Shown piece by piece: positions 8,467 through 16,536 of a DNA stretch of 35,919 nucleotides (position 1 is the stretch's first letter; each line of letters begins with the position of its first letter). The notes beneath the pieces were generated by a model. It made no database searches. It was not told the origin of the DNA and saw nothing but the letters and a program-made list of their open reading frames with translations. Origin of the DNA: Planctomycetota bacterium (lineage in GTDB: Bacteria > Planctomycetota > UBA1135 > UBA2386); NCBI GenBank assembly GCA_016793305.1, contig JAEUHU010000562.1, positions 1-35,919 on the forward strand, read 5' to 3'. The position numbers and the translations under genes were made by a program.

Positions 8467-9423
8467 ATGACCTTGTCGCGCGACGAGCTGGCCCGGATCG
8501 AACGGCTGCGCGCGCTGTTCCTCGACGACACCCGGGAAGGCCAGCCGTTGCCCGACTACTGGCGCGACGAGGCCGACCTCGCCGCCTACGACCGCACGTT
8601 GGCGCAGCGCATCGGCTGGAAGTGGCAGGCGGTGCTCGACGAGTGCCGGCAACGCGGCTTTCGCAGCGCCCGCGACCGGACCGTGCTCGACCTCGGCTGC
8701 GGCACCGGCATCGCGGCGCGCACGTTCGTCGCCGCGTTCGGCGCCGGCGAGGTGCGCTGCTTCGATCGTTCCCGGCCCGCGACCACGTTCGCGTGCCGGC
8801 AGCTGCAAGCCCTGCCGAACGCGCCGAAGGTGGTGCCGCTCTCGGGCGTCGCCGACGAACGGCCCGACGTGCTGCTGGTGAGCCACGTGCTCGGCGAACT
8901 CGACGCCGCTGGCGAACAGGACCTGCAGGGGCTGGTGCAGCGCAGCACCACGGTGCTGCTGGTCGAGCCCGGCAACAAGGCGACGAGCCGCCGGCTGTCG
9001 GCGCTGCGCGACACGCTGCGCGCGTCGTTCGTGGTGCGAGCCCCGTGCCCGCACCAGGCCGCGTGTCCGGTGCTCGGCCGGCCCGCCGACTGGTGCCACT
9101 TCTTCGCTGCGCCACCGCCCGAGGTGTTCACCGACGGCGACCAGGTGCGCACCTGGAAGGCGCTCGGCATCGACGCCCGCGCGCTGCCCTATTCGTTCCT
9201 GTGGCTCGAGCGACGCGAGGCCCTGCGCGAGGCGGAGGCGCCGGCACCGGACGTTCCGCACCGGGTGCTCGGCCGACCCGAGCTGCGCCCGCACGCGCTC
9301 GGTGCGGAGTTGTGTACCGAGGCAGGGCTGCGTTCGGTCGAACTGCAGAAGCGCCACCACGGCGCGCTGTGGCGCACGGTCAAGAAGCGGCCGGAGACGG
9401 TGCGCTGGCTGCCGGAAGGGTAG
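8467..9423 (+). CDS. Rsm22/METTL17-family methyltransferase-like protein with Fe-S cysteine motif
   Basis: A 318-residue protein with a class I SAM-binding fold: motif I VLDLGCGTGIAA at residues 73-84, and DVLLVSHVLGEL at 134-145. Downstream is the family hallmark CPHQAACPVL...DWCHFF (Cys194, Cys200, Cys210), with a fourth candidate ligand at Cys283 (ELCTEAGL). In mitochondrial Rsm22/METTL17 such cysteines bind a [4Fe-4S] cluster, and the protein assists small-subunit ribosome assembly. A matching ribosomal role here is inferred from family. Basic residues near the C-terminus (KRHH, VKKRPE) fit RNA contact. The ATG at 8467 gives a clean N-terminus. It stands alone on the plus strand, divergent from nagB and convergent with the transposase. 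Confidence 0.88.
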   Translation: MTLSRDELARIERLRALFLDDTREGQPLPDYWRDEADLAAYDRTLAQRIGWKWQAVLDECRQRGFRSARDRTVLDLGCGTGIAARTFVAAFGAGEVRCFDRSRPATTFACRQLQALPNAPKVVPLSGVADERPDVLLVSHVLGELDAAGEQDLQGLVQRSTTVLLVEPGNKATSRRLSALRDTLRASFVVRAPCPHQAACPVLGRPADWCHFFAAPPPEVFTDGDQVRTWKALGIDARALPYSFLWLERREALREAEAPAPDVPHRVLGRPELRPHALGAELCTEAGLRSVELQKRHHGALWRTVKKRPETVRWLPEG

Positions 9424-9433
9424 GAGCGCGCGA

Positions 9434-9466
9434 CGCCTGAAGGCGCCGTTCCGGCGCCTTCAGGCG
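9434..9466. terminator. Perfect 14-bp stem hairpin between convergent genes
   Basis: The arms cgcctgaaggcgcc (9434-9447) and ggcgccttcaggcg (9453-9466) are exact inverted complements around the loop gttcc. It begins 11 bases after the Rsm22-like stop and includes the stop codon of the convergent transposase gene (TCA at 9460-9462). No T-run follows on either strand. It could be a bidirectional transcription terminator or a REP-like palindrome belonging to the adjacent RAYT transposase. The inverted repeat itself is certain; its role is inferred. Confidence 0.7.
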
Positions 9467-10281
9467 GTGCTGGGCACCTCGTGCACGCCGATCCGCCCGT
9501 GCCGCAGCCAGCCCTCGGTGAGCAGCCAGGTGCGCGCATCGGCCACCGGCCGCACGACGGCCTCGATGCCGACGACGGTGATGCGTTCGCGGAAGCCCTC
9601 GAACCACGGCGCCGAGGTGTAGGTGTCGATGGCCTGGGGCACGCGGACCTCGCGGCCTTCGGCGGCGTGCTTCCGGCCGTTGCCGAACAGGTAGCGCAGC
9701 GCGTTCCGGACCTCGCGCGGCGACTTCAGGATGTGGTCGTGGTAGCGATCGGCGAACACGCTGCCGCGGCGGGCCCACAGCTTGTTGAGAGCTCGGGCGA
9801 TGCGGATCAGGAGGCCTTGGAGGCCGCGGGCGAGGGCGGTGCGGGATTCGGCCTCGCAGAGCAGGTGCAGGTGGTCGTTCAGGACCGCGTAGTGGCAGAG
9901 GCGGAACGTGCCGGCGAGGTTGCGGGCGCAGCCGGCCGCGAACGCCGCACGCAGTGCGGCGTACTCGCGCCGGCTGCGCAGGCGCGGCAGACCGCTCTGC
10001 AGCTTGAGCGTGACGTGCACGGGGAATCGCTTCGCGAGCGGCTCCCGTTCGCGGTGATCGACGCCGGGGCGGCCAGGGATCTTCGGCTTGCGGCCGGCAC
10101 CGTTCCGGGCGCCGCCGCGCCCGGAACGGAACGGCAGCAGCGGGGCTGCGCGCTTGCAAGTCGTGGATCTGCCAGTCGTGGATCTGCCAGTCGTGGGCTT
10201 GTTGCCGTTCGCCTTCGCGCCTCGGGAACGGTGGTGATGGCGCCGAGCCTGTTCGTCCCGGCTGATCTGTCCGGCATCCAT
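9460..10281 (-). mobile_element. REP-associated tyrosine transposase (RAYT, Y1/HUH family), gene and probable element
   Basis: A 273-residue single-strand transposase-like protein of the IS200/Y1 superfamily, RAYT branch. The HUH pair is in LNDHLHLL (His137, His139). The likely nucleophile is Tyr197 in VRNALRYLFGN. A basic GGARNGAGRKPK block (residues 56-67) precedes the core, as in related proteins. RAYTs are usually single-copy, host-tolerated genes that act on short palindromes (REPs) rather than classical IS transposases. A perfect 14-bp hairpin sits at its 3' end and a 14-bp palindrome lies ~27 bases upstream of its start, as expected if it owns such palindromes. The start (ATG 10281) is uncertain: the first ~45 residues are low in complexity and include a 15-bp tandem repeat. 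No target-site duplication was identified. Confidence 0.85.
10159..10197. repeat. 15-bp tandem repeat in the transposase 5' region
   Basis: The unit agtcgtggatctgcc occurs at 10159-10173 and 10174-10188, and a third partial copy begins at 10189. The period of 15 preserves the reading frame and yields repeated TTGRS pentapeptides in the poorly conserved N-terminus of the transposase. This is a small slippage-type expansion. There is no spacer structure, so it is not a CRISPR. Confidence 0.85.
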
Positions 10282-10647
10282 GATCGTTTTGATTGCGCAT
10301 ATATATGGCGGCACGTGCCGCGGTGCAAGCACCGAATCTGCTTCGCCCTCCATCCCGACAAGGCGCGATCCGACTTCGACCCGGCCCTCGCGTCGCCAGC
10401 AGGCAGTACCTCTGACGCGGAATGGCGCCCGTCTGCAGAAGGACCTGAATCACCTGCTGGCGCAGCCCGGTCCCAAGCCCGCACCGGCTGGTCGCGAACC
10501 ACTCCTCCTGGGCGCTCGCGGAGGGCACAGCTCGACCACTTGGCTGTAAGGCAGGACGCGAGCGCCGGGCACCGCCCTGGCAGTCGCTCACGCTCTCGCC
10601 CCTGGACGGCGCCGACGGGGACCTGCCAGCCGTTCGTCGCGAACGGA
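10282..10647. other. Non-coding stretch upstream of the transposase
   Basis: About 366 bases without a convincing gene. Nearest the transposase it holds a short AT-rich patch (10284-10306, including catatatatgg), unusual in this GC-rich window and a plausible promoter. Next comes a perfect 14-bp palindrome (10308-10321). The rest has open frames on both strands with arginine/serine-rich translations and no recognisable motif. It may contain decayed element or gene remnants. Confidence 0.5.
10308..10321. repeat. 14-bp perfect palindrome upstream of the transposase
   Basis: gcggcac is followed directly by its inverted complement gtgccgc. It lies ~27 bases upstream of the transposase ATG, next to the AT-rich patch. 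It could be an operator, or the outer palindrome of the RAYT unit, paired functionally with the hairpin at 9434-9466. Its sequence differs from that hairpin. Confidence 0.55.
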
Positions 10648-11652
10648 TCAGACGTCCTTCGGAGCTTCCTTCGCTTCGCCCGTCCCCTTCGCCGGCGGCT
10701 CGCCCCCAGCGTCCTTGCCGGACGTCACGGTCTGCACGGCCGGAACCGGCGCCCCCGCGACCAGCACCGCCACGCGGTACAACGACGTGCGCGCGGTGAC
10801 GAACAGCGAGCGCCCGTCGGACCCGCCGAAGCACAGGTTGGCCGGCCCTTCCGGCAGCTGGATGCGCAGCAGCCGTTCGCCGGTCGGCGCGAACACACGC
10901 ACGCCGTCGCGCGCCGCCGCCCACAGGTTGCCGCGCTCGTCGCAGCGCATGCCGTCGGCGCCGCCGTCGAGCCAGCGAACGGGCTCGCCGAGCGTGCCGT
11001 CGTCCTGCACCGGGAACGCGCCGATGCGCTGCTTCTTGCCGCTGTCGGCGATCCACAGCGTGCGGCCGTCCGGCGCGAAGCACAGCCCGTTCGGCATGTC
11101 GAAGTCGCGCTGCACGACCGTCAGCGCCTTGCTCGCCGGATCGAAGCGGTAGACGAAGTTGCCAGCCTGCTCCTTCGGGCGCTTGCCGAGCCCGTACGTC
11201 GGATCGGTGAACCACAGCGTGCCGTCGCGATGCACGACCACGTCGTTCGGCGAGTTCAGCGCCTTGCCGTCGTGGGCATGGACCAGGACCGTCTGCTTGC
11301 CGTCGAGCTCGGTGCGCATCACGTCGCGCGCGTCGTGCCGGCACGACACGAGCCGCAGCTCGCCGTCGAGGGTGTTGCCGTTGGCGCCAGCACTGGCGCC
11401 GAGCTCCGTGCGCCCGGTGCGTTCGGTCCACGCGAACCACTTCTGCACCGGGATGTCGGAGTAGACGAGCCGCTGGTTGCGCACGTCCCACACCGGGCCC
11501 TCGGTGAACGCGTGGCCGGTGGCGAGCCGTTCGATCGCCGCGTCGGCCGCGACCAGCTGCTTGCCCGAGTCGTGGTCGAAGGTGACCTGGGCCGGCAGCG
11601 AAACGGCGAGAACGGCGGCACAGTTCAGACTCACGGCGGCACGGAGCTTCAT
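10648..11652 (-). CDS. Exported SMP-30/gluconolactonase-like beta-propeller protein
   Basis: A 334-residue protein with a signal peptide at residues 1-22 (ending SLPAQ). The body is a six-bladed SMP-30/gluconolaconase/LRE-like propeller. Metal-binding and blade signatures are FTEGPVWDVRNQRLVYSD, ALNSPNDVVVHRDGTLWFTDPTYG, MPNGLCFAPDGRTLWIADSG and DGMRCDERGNLW. Enzymes of this family hydrolyse sugar lactones using a divalent metal held by Glu, Asn and Asp, and equivalents of all three appear present. The C-terminal tail is Gly/Lys/Glu-rich. Planctomycetal genomes carry many such exported copies whose substrates are unknown. The ATG at 11652 begins the signal peptide. It diverges from the TPR gene at 11742 across 89 bases. 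Confidence 0.87.
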   Translation of the reverse strand: MKLRAAVSLNCAAVLAVSLPAQVTFDHDSGKQLVAADAAIERLATGHAFTEGPVWDVRNQRLVYSDIPVQKWFAWTERTGRTELGASAGANGNTLDGELRLVSCRHDARDVMRTELDGKQTVLVHAHDGKALNSPNDVVVHRDGTLWFTDPTYGLGKRPKEQAGNFVYRFDPASKALTVVQRDFDMPNGLCFAPDGRTLWIADSGKKQRIGAFPVQDDGTLGEPVRWLDGGADGMRCDERGNLWAAARDGVRVFAPTGERLLRIQLPEGPANLCFGGSDGRSLFVTARTSLYRVAVLVAGAPVPAVQTVTSGKDAGGEPPAKGTGEAKEAPKDV

Positions 11653-11654
11653 GA

Positions 11655-11717
11655 CGGCACTGTGCCGAGCGGGGTCACAGCACGCCAGCGATCCACGCCA
11701 CGAGGTGCCCGGCACCT
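11655..11717. promoter_or_regulatory. Two inverted repeats in the divergent intergenic region
   Basis: The 89-base gap between the SMP-30-like and TPR genes contains cggcac-t-gtgccg (11655-11667) and aggtgcc-c-ggcacct (11703-11717), each with a single-base spacer. Both contain the shared core GGCAC/GTGCC. Two similar palindromes in a short divergent promoter region could be binding sites of a dimeric regulator. No regulator gene lies next to them, so the role is speculative. Confidence 0.35.
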
Positions 11718-11741
11718 GGTGGGCAGCTATATCTGGCCGCC

Positions 11742-13283
11742 ATGCTCGCGCGCTCGCCCGTCCCCCTCGCCTTGGTCGTCGCCCTGCTGCCGATGCAAGC
11801 TCGCAGCCAGGAGCCACCAGCCCCCGATGCGAAGGAACTCGAAGTGCTGCAGCAGGCCGAGCAGCGCCTGCGAGCCAAGGACCTGCCCGGGGCCATCCGG
11901 GTGCTCGACACGGCCCTGGCCGCAGCACCCGAGCGTTGGCGTCTCTGGCACCTGCGAGCCTACTGCAAGGGCCGCAGCGGGGATCTCGACGGCGGCATCG
12001 GCGACGCCAGCAAGGCCATCGAACTGGCCCCGAGCGAGGCGATGGCCTTCGTGGAGCGTGGCTTCCTCTACACACAGAAGGGCGCCCATGCCGAGGCCCT
12101 CGCCGACCTGAACCGGGCCGTCGGGCTGGCACCGACGAATGCCACGGCATTCGGCGATCGTGGCGACCTCAAGAAGGCCATGGGCGACCCGCTCGGCGCG
12201 CGAGCCGACTACGACCGAGCCATCGAACTGCAGCCGGACTTCGGCGCCGCGTTCCACAACCGGGCCCTCGCCTCGTTCGCGCTGGGCTCGTACGCCGCGG
12301 CCGTCGCCGACCAACGCCAGGCGATCCGGCTGACGAAGCCGATGGCCGACATGTGGGAAGTGCTGGCGCGCTCGCAGCTCGTGCTCGGCCAGCTCGACGC
12401 GGCGGTGACCAGCGTCACGCGCGGCCTGACGATCGACGGCGAGCGCGACGACCTGAGGGAGTTCCGCGCGGAGATCAACCTGCGGCGCGGCCGTCTCGGC
12501 CCCGCGATCGAGGACCTCGAAGCGGTCGTCGCCAGGGCGCAAGCCCGTGGCGAGGATCCGCGCCGACTCGCCATGTGGCACCAGGAGCACGGCTGCTACC
12601 TGTTGCTGGCCGAGAAGCACGCCGAGGCCGAGCAGGCGCTGCGTCGCGCCGGCGCCGCGATGGACTCGCTGCGACCCTGGTCCGAACTGATGCTGTGGTG
12701 TGCACGCCCGAGAGGACCCGAGGCCGAGGCGGCGCTGCGCGCGGCGTTCGCCGAAGCCGAGGCGGCCCCCGACTCGCCCGGCCAGATCCTGTTGTCGATC
12801 TGCCTTGGCGAAGCCCCACCGGAACGCATCGCGGGCGAAGAGTCGTCGGTGCGCTGCACCGCCTGGTTCCTGGCCGGCTGGCGCGCGCACCGCGACGGCG
12901 ACGCAGCGACCGCCGAGCGTTGCTTCCGACGAGCGATCGCGACCGGACGAATCGACGTGTTCCAGTGGCGCATGGCCGTGGTCAGGGGCGGGTTCGTGGG
13001 TACACCCGCACCGCGCGGCACGCTGGGCTGCACGGTCCGGGCGGTCGACGGTGCGACCCCGCCGCGGCTCGAGGTCCTCTCGCTCGAGGAGTTCGGGCCC
13101 GCGGCCCAGCAAGGTCTCGCCTTGGGGGCCAGGATCGCGATGGTCAACGACCAGCCGGCGACGCCAGCCGCGTTCTCGGCGATGCAGGAGTCGCTGGTGC
13201 TCGGTCAGCCGGTGCGGCTGCTGATCGTGGCGGGCGAGACGACGGCGCCGCACTGGGTGCTCGCTGGCGCCGCGAACCGCTGA
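11742..13283 (+). CDS. Exported TPR protein with C-terminal PDZ-like domain
   Basis: A 513-residue protein with a signal peptide at 1-23. Tetratricopeptide repeats run from about residue 33 to 270 with the usual 34-residue period; examples are AWLHLRAY-type helices near 68, AMAFVERGFLYTQKGAHAEALADLNRAVGLAP near 100-131, and the next unit to ~165. Further helical repeats continue to ~400. Residues ~416-498 look like a PDZ fold: GTLGCTVRAV, then EEFGPAAQQGLALGARIAMVNDQPAT, matching the strand and G-x-R-I-x-x-V-N pattern. TPR and PDZ modules mediate protein contacts, so an envelope scaffold is plausible. No catalytic residues were seen. The ATG at 11742 gives a normal signal peptide. Confidence 0.82.
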   Translation: MLARSPVPLALVVALLPMQARSQEPPAPDAKELEVLQQAEQRLRAKDLPGAIRVLDTALAAAPERWRLWHLRAYCKGRSGDLDGGIGDASKAIELAPSEAMAFVERGFLYTQKGAHAEALADLNRAVGLAPTNATAFGDRGDLKKAMGDPLGARADYDRAIELQPDFGAAFHNRALASFALGSYAAAVADQRQAIRLTKPMADMWEVLARSQLVLGQLDAAVTSVTRGLTIDGERDDLREFRAEINLRRGRLGPAIEDLEAVVARAQARGEDPRRLAMWHQEHGCYLLLAEKHAEAEQALRRAGAAMDSLRPWSELMLWCARPRGPEAEAALRAAFAEAEAAPDSPGQILLSICLGEAPPERIAGEESSVRCTAWFLAGWRAHRDGDAATAERCFRRAIATGRIDVFQWRMAVVRGGFVGTPAPRGTLGCTVRAVDGATPPRLEVLSLEEFGPAAQQGLALGARIAMVNDQPATPAAFSAMQESLVLGQPVRLLIVAGETTAPHWVLAGAANR

Positions 13284-13358
13284 GACACTCCGGGCCCGAG
13301 CCGCTGCCACGTTCCCCGCACGCGCCGGATGGGACATGGGACCACACCCCATCTCCCC

Positions 13359-13712
13359 ATGCTCGCCTTCCGCTGGCTTCTCGGTCTCTGCGCTGTCGGC
13401 TTCGGCGGCGGGCTCGTCTTCCTGCTGGTGGTCGGCAACGCGCTCCGCCGCTCGTTCGGCGCCAGTGCGACGAGCCCCCTGATGCCGATCCTGGTCGGGC
13501 TCGCGATCCTCGGGTTGGTCGCCGGCCTGATCGCGCCGCACTGCCGGCCGCTGCTGCATGCCGCAGCGCTCGCGGCGCTCGGCCTCGCGGCGTTCTTCGT
13601 CTGGCAGATCGTCAGCGACGCCGCGGTGGTGCTGTGGTTCGGCCTCGCCTACCTGGCGCTCTGGTTCGTGTTCTACGCGCAGAGCCTGGCGAGCGACGGC
13701 GGGCCCGTCTGA
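13359..13712 (+). CDS. Small four-helix membrane protein, unknown function
   Basis: A 117-residue protein from the ATG at 13359, which directly precedes the first hydrophobic helix (MLAFRWLLGLCAVGFGG). An in-frame ATG at 13329 would add ten polar residues and cannot be excluded. Four hydrophobic segments cover most of the chain (about residues 4-25, 40-58, 64-82 and 86-104). No conserved catalytic or binding motif and no family are recognised. It starts 75 bases after the TPR/PDZ gene and may share its transcript. Confidence 0.68.
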   Translation: MLAFRWLLGLCAVGFGGGLVFLLVVGNALRRSFGASATSPLMPILVGLAILGLVAGLIAPHCRPLLHAAALAALGLAAFFVWQIVSDAAVVLWFGLAYLALWFVFYAQSLASDGGPV

Positions 13713-13991
13713 CCCGGCTCGGCGCCCCCGTACCAGCGGACGATGCAGGATGCGCGCCGCAGCTCGGACGCCGCGGGCCATCGTGGTGGTGCTGGCCGAC
13801 ACGACGCTCGCGGTGGTAGCCCGAAGGAGACCTGAGAAGGCGTGCCGCGCGCTCGCCGGAGGGTCGACGGAGCCAATCGTTCCGCGATCCGGACATCGCC
13901 AAGGCGGAACCCGCGCCCGACGGCGTCGACGACCTAGGAACGGGGATTGCCATGCGGGCGCGTCCCCGCACGATCCAACCCCAACTCGCCC
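13713..13991. other. Non-coding stretch before the secreted repeat protein
   Basis: About 279 bases between two plus-strand genes. I see no gene, no clear hairpin and no recognisable promoter hexamers. It presumably holds the promoter and leader of the repeat-protein gene. Confidence 0.4.
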
Positions 13992-16490
13992 ATGCGCCCA
14001 CGTCCCCCATCGCCCCTCCTCGCCGGCCTGCTCGCCGCGCTGGCCCTGCCGCTCGCCGGCCGAGCCCAGTGCCCGAACACCTGGCAGGCGCTGCCCGGTT
14101 GCCCGGGCGTCAACGGTTCGGTCCGGGGGCTCGCCGCCTACGACCCCGACGGCGCTGGGCCCCTGCCGACCCATGTCGTGGTCGCCGGCTCGTTCCAGAA
14201 GGCAGGCCTCGCTGCGACCTCGGGCCTCGCCCTGTGGAACCCGGCCACCAGCACCTTCCAGGACCTGCCGATCCCGCCGCTGCCGTTCGCCGGCCCGCTG
14301 ATGTTCGGCCCGATCGCCGTGCGCGGCGCCGAGCTGCTGGTCGCCTGCTACGACGAACCCACCGACACCGCCCGCGTGCTGTCGTACGACGGCACCACCT
14401 GGACCACGCTCGGCAGTGACTTCCAAGGGGCGGTGCTGGCCCTGCAGCCGCGCACCAATGGCGACGTGGTGGTCGGCGGCATGTTCACCGCAGCGGGCAG
14501 TACCCCACTGCCGGGCTTCGCCACCTGGAACGGCGCCACGTGGGCGGCCGACGCCGGTCTGTTCGGCTTCGTGCAGGCGATCGACGAGCTGCAAAACGGC
14601 GACCTGCTGGTCGCCGGCCAGACCAACCTCGGCGGGATCGCGCGACGCAGCGGGACCAGCTGGTCCGCGGTCGGCGGCAACGCCCCCGGCAATCCGTTCG
14701 ACGTGCTCGGCCTGCCGTCCGGGGACATCGTCGCGGTCGAGTGGACCGGCGTGCACCGCTTCGACGGCACCCAGTGGAGCCTGTTGGTGCCGCCCTTGCC
14801 GGTATCCCAGCACTATCCGGAACGACTGCTGCGCACGAGCGCCGGGGCGGTGCTCGTCGGCGGCTTCTGGGAGACACTGGGCGGCGCCACCACCCGCATC
14901 GTCAGCGTGGACGTCGGCTCCAACCAGTGGACCCCGCTCGGTCTGGCCGACGACGCCGTGTTCTTCGAGTCCAACGCCGCCCTGCTCGAGATGCCGAACG
15001 GCGACCTGATCGCGGGAGGCGGCTTCTGGCGCAGCGGCGGCCTCGACGTCGCCAACGTGGCCCGCTTCGACGGCCTCGCCTGGCACGCCCTGGCCGACGG
15101 TCCAGCACTCACCTGTGCTACGGCGGTGGCCCTCGACGGGGACGCCTTCGTGGTCGGAGGCTACTTCCAATCGTTCGGCAACCTGCCGATGCGCGGCGTC
15201 GCCCACTGGAACGGCTCCGCGTGGGGCCCGCTGGGCACCGGCATCGACGGCATCGTCTACGACCTGGCTCGCCTGCCGGACGGCAGCGTGATCGCGGGCG
15301 GGGACTTCACGACCGCCGGCGGCGTGCCCGCGCGCTGCCTCGCTCGCTGGGACGGCAGCGCCTGGTCCGAGTTCGGCGGGGTGACCGGCGGGACCTTCGG
15401 CATCAACACCGTGCGTCGCCTGCTGCCACTGGCCAACGGCGACCTGCTGGTCGGCGGCGAGTTCCAGGCGATCGGCGGGGTGCCGTGCAACTCGCTGGCA
15501 CGGTGGAACGGCACCTCCTTCGTGCCGATCCCGGGCTTCCTGCCGTTGTCGGGCGTGCACCACCTCGGCGAACTGCCGGACGGCGACCTGGTGGTCGCCG
15601 GCACGACCGGTGTCTACCGGCAGTGGTTCGGCTCGTGGGTCGCGTTCGGCAGCACGGGCCCGGGCACCGGCATCGGCCCCTCGGAGTACATCGAGTCGAT
15701 GGTCGTGCGTCGGGATGGTTCCGTGGCGATCGCCGCCTTCGACTCCAGCACCCAACCTGGGACCGCACGGCTTCACCTGTTCGCACCGGGCGGATTCTGG
15801 ATCGCCCTGCAGATGGACGACATCGCCAACGAACTGCACGAACTGCCCGACGGCGACCTGCTGGTCACGGGGTTCTTCACGACCATCGGCGGGGTCGCGG
15901 CGAACGGCGCCGCCCGCATCGGCAGCATCCTGCCGACGGTGCTGTCGGCAGCCCCGTTCGACGGCAAGGGCGTGACCAGGCTGGTCCCGCTGGCGAACGG
16001 TGACCTGCTGGCCGTGGGTACGATCCTCTCGCTCGACGGGGTTCCGGCCTTCGCCGTCGCCAGGCTCGAGCCTGGCTGCCGCCCCACCAGCGCCAACTTC
16101 GGTGCTGGCTGCAGCGGCAGCCAAGGCCTGAACGAACTGCGCGCGCGCTCCCTGCCGTGGCTCGGCACGACCTTCTCGATGCAGGCGACCGGCCTGCCCG
16201 TCAACTCGCTGGCCCTCGCGTTCGTCGGGCTGCAAGCCTTGTCGATCCCACTGCCACTCGCGACCCCGTTCGGCACTCCAGGCTGCCTGCAGCTCGCCTC
16301 GATCGACCTCGAGAGCCTGCAGGCGACCGGCAGCGGGGTACTCGACCTCGAGCTGCGCATCCCCGATGCCGCGTACCTGATCGGGCTCGTGCTGCAGGTC
16401 CAGGTGGCGCCGCTCGACGTCGACCCGTTCGGCGTCCCGCTCGGCGTCACCAGCACCAACGCGCTGCAGCTGGTGATCGGCGACCGCTGA
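13992..16490 (+). CDS. Large secreted beta-propeller-like repeat protein with planctomycetal C-terminal domain
   Basis: An 832-residue exported protein with a signal peptide (residues 1-24, ending GRAQ). Residues ~25-700 consist of many ~40-55-residue repeats of the form L-P-N-G-D-L-L-V-G-G-x-F...G-G-V-x-x-x-x-L-A-R-W-x-G-x-x-W, resembling delta-60/kelch-type propeller blades. Clear copies lie near 400-440 and 450-500. The last ~130 residues form a distinct cysteine-containing domain (FGAGCSGSQG, then LGTTFSMQATGLP, then FGTPGCLQLAS) that I have seen at the end of many secreted planctomycetal proteins. It may act in surface attachment or sorting, but its function is unknown to me. No catalytic motif is present. 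The ATG at 13992 was chosen because the signal peptide follows directly; 15 upstream in-frame codons look non-coding. Confidence 0.85.
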   Translation: MRPRPPSPLLAGLLAALALPLAGRAQCPNTWQALPGCPGVNGSVRGLAAYDPDGAGPLPTHVVVAGSFQKAGLAATSGLALWNPATSTFQDLPIPPLPFAGPLMFGPIAVRGAELLVACYDEPTDTARVLSYDGTTWTTLGSDFQGAVLALQPRTNGDVVVGGMFTAAGSTPLPGFATWNGATWAADAGLFGFVQAIDELQNGDLLVAGQTNLGGIARRSGTSWSAVGGNAPGNPFDVLGLPSGDIVAVEWTGVHRFDGTQWSLLVPPLPVSQHYPERLLRTSAGAVLVGGFWETLGGATTRIVSVDVGSNQWTPLGLADDAVFFESNAALLEMPNGDLIAGGGFWRSGGLDVANVARFDGLAWHALADGPALTCATAVALDGDAFVVGGYFQSFGNLPMRGVAHWNGSAWGPLGTGIDGIVYDLARLPDGSVIAGGDFTTAGGVPARCLARWDGSAWSEFGGVTGGTFGINTVRRLLPLANGDLLVGGEFQAIGGVPCNSLARWNGTSFVPIPGFLPLSGVHHLGELPDGDLVVAGTTGVYRQWFGSWVAFGSTGPGTGIGPSEYIESMVVRRDGSVAIAAFDSSTQPGTARLHLFAPGGFWIALQMDDIANELHELPDGDLLVTGFFTTIGGVAANGAARIGSILPTVLSAAPFDGKGVTRLVPLANGDLLAVGTILSLDGVPAFAVARLEPGCRPTSANFGAGCSGSQGLNELRARSLPWLGTTFSMQATGLPVNSLALAFVGLQALSIPLPLATPFGTPGCLQLASIDLESLQATGSGVLDLELRIPDAAYLIGLVLQVQVAPLDVDPFGVPLGVTSTNALQLVIGDR

Positions 16491-16536
16491 CGCAGCAGGA
16501 ACGCCGACGCAGGCGGCCGGAGAACGGCGGAACGAC

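Noticed and set aside
10159..10197. Possible CRISPR-like repeat
   Set aside because: The units are directly adjacent, 15 bases long, with no spacers and no cas gene in the window.
10280..10549. An 89-codon plus-strand open frame upstream of the transposase
   Set aside because: Low-complexity Arg/Pro/Ser translation with no family match and no ribosome-binding signal. It overlaps the palindrome region.
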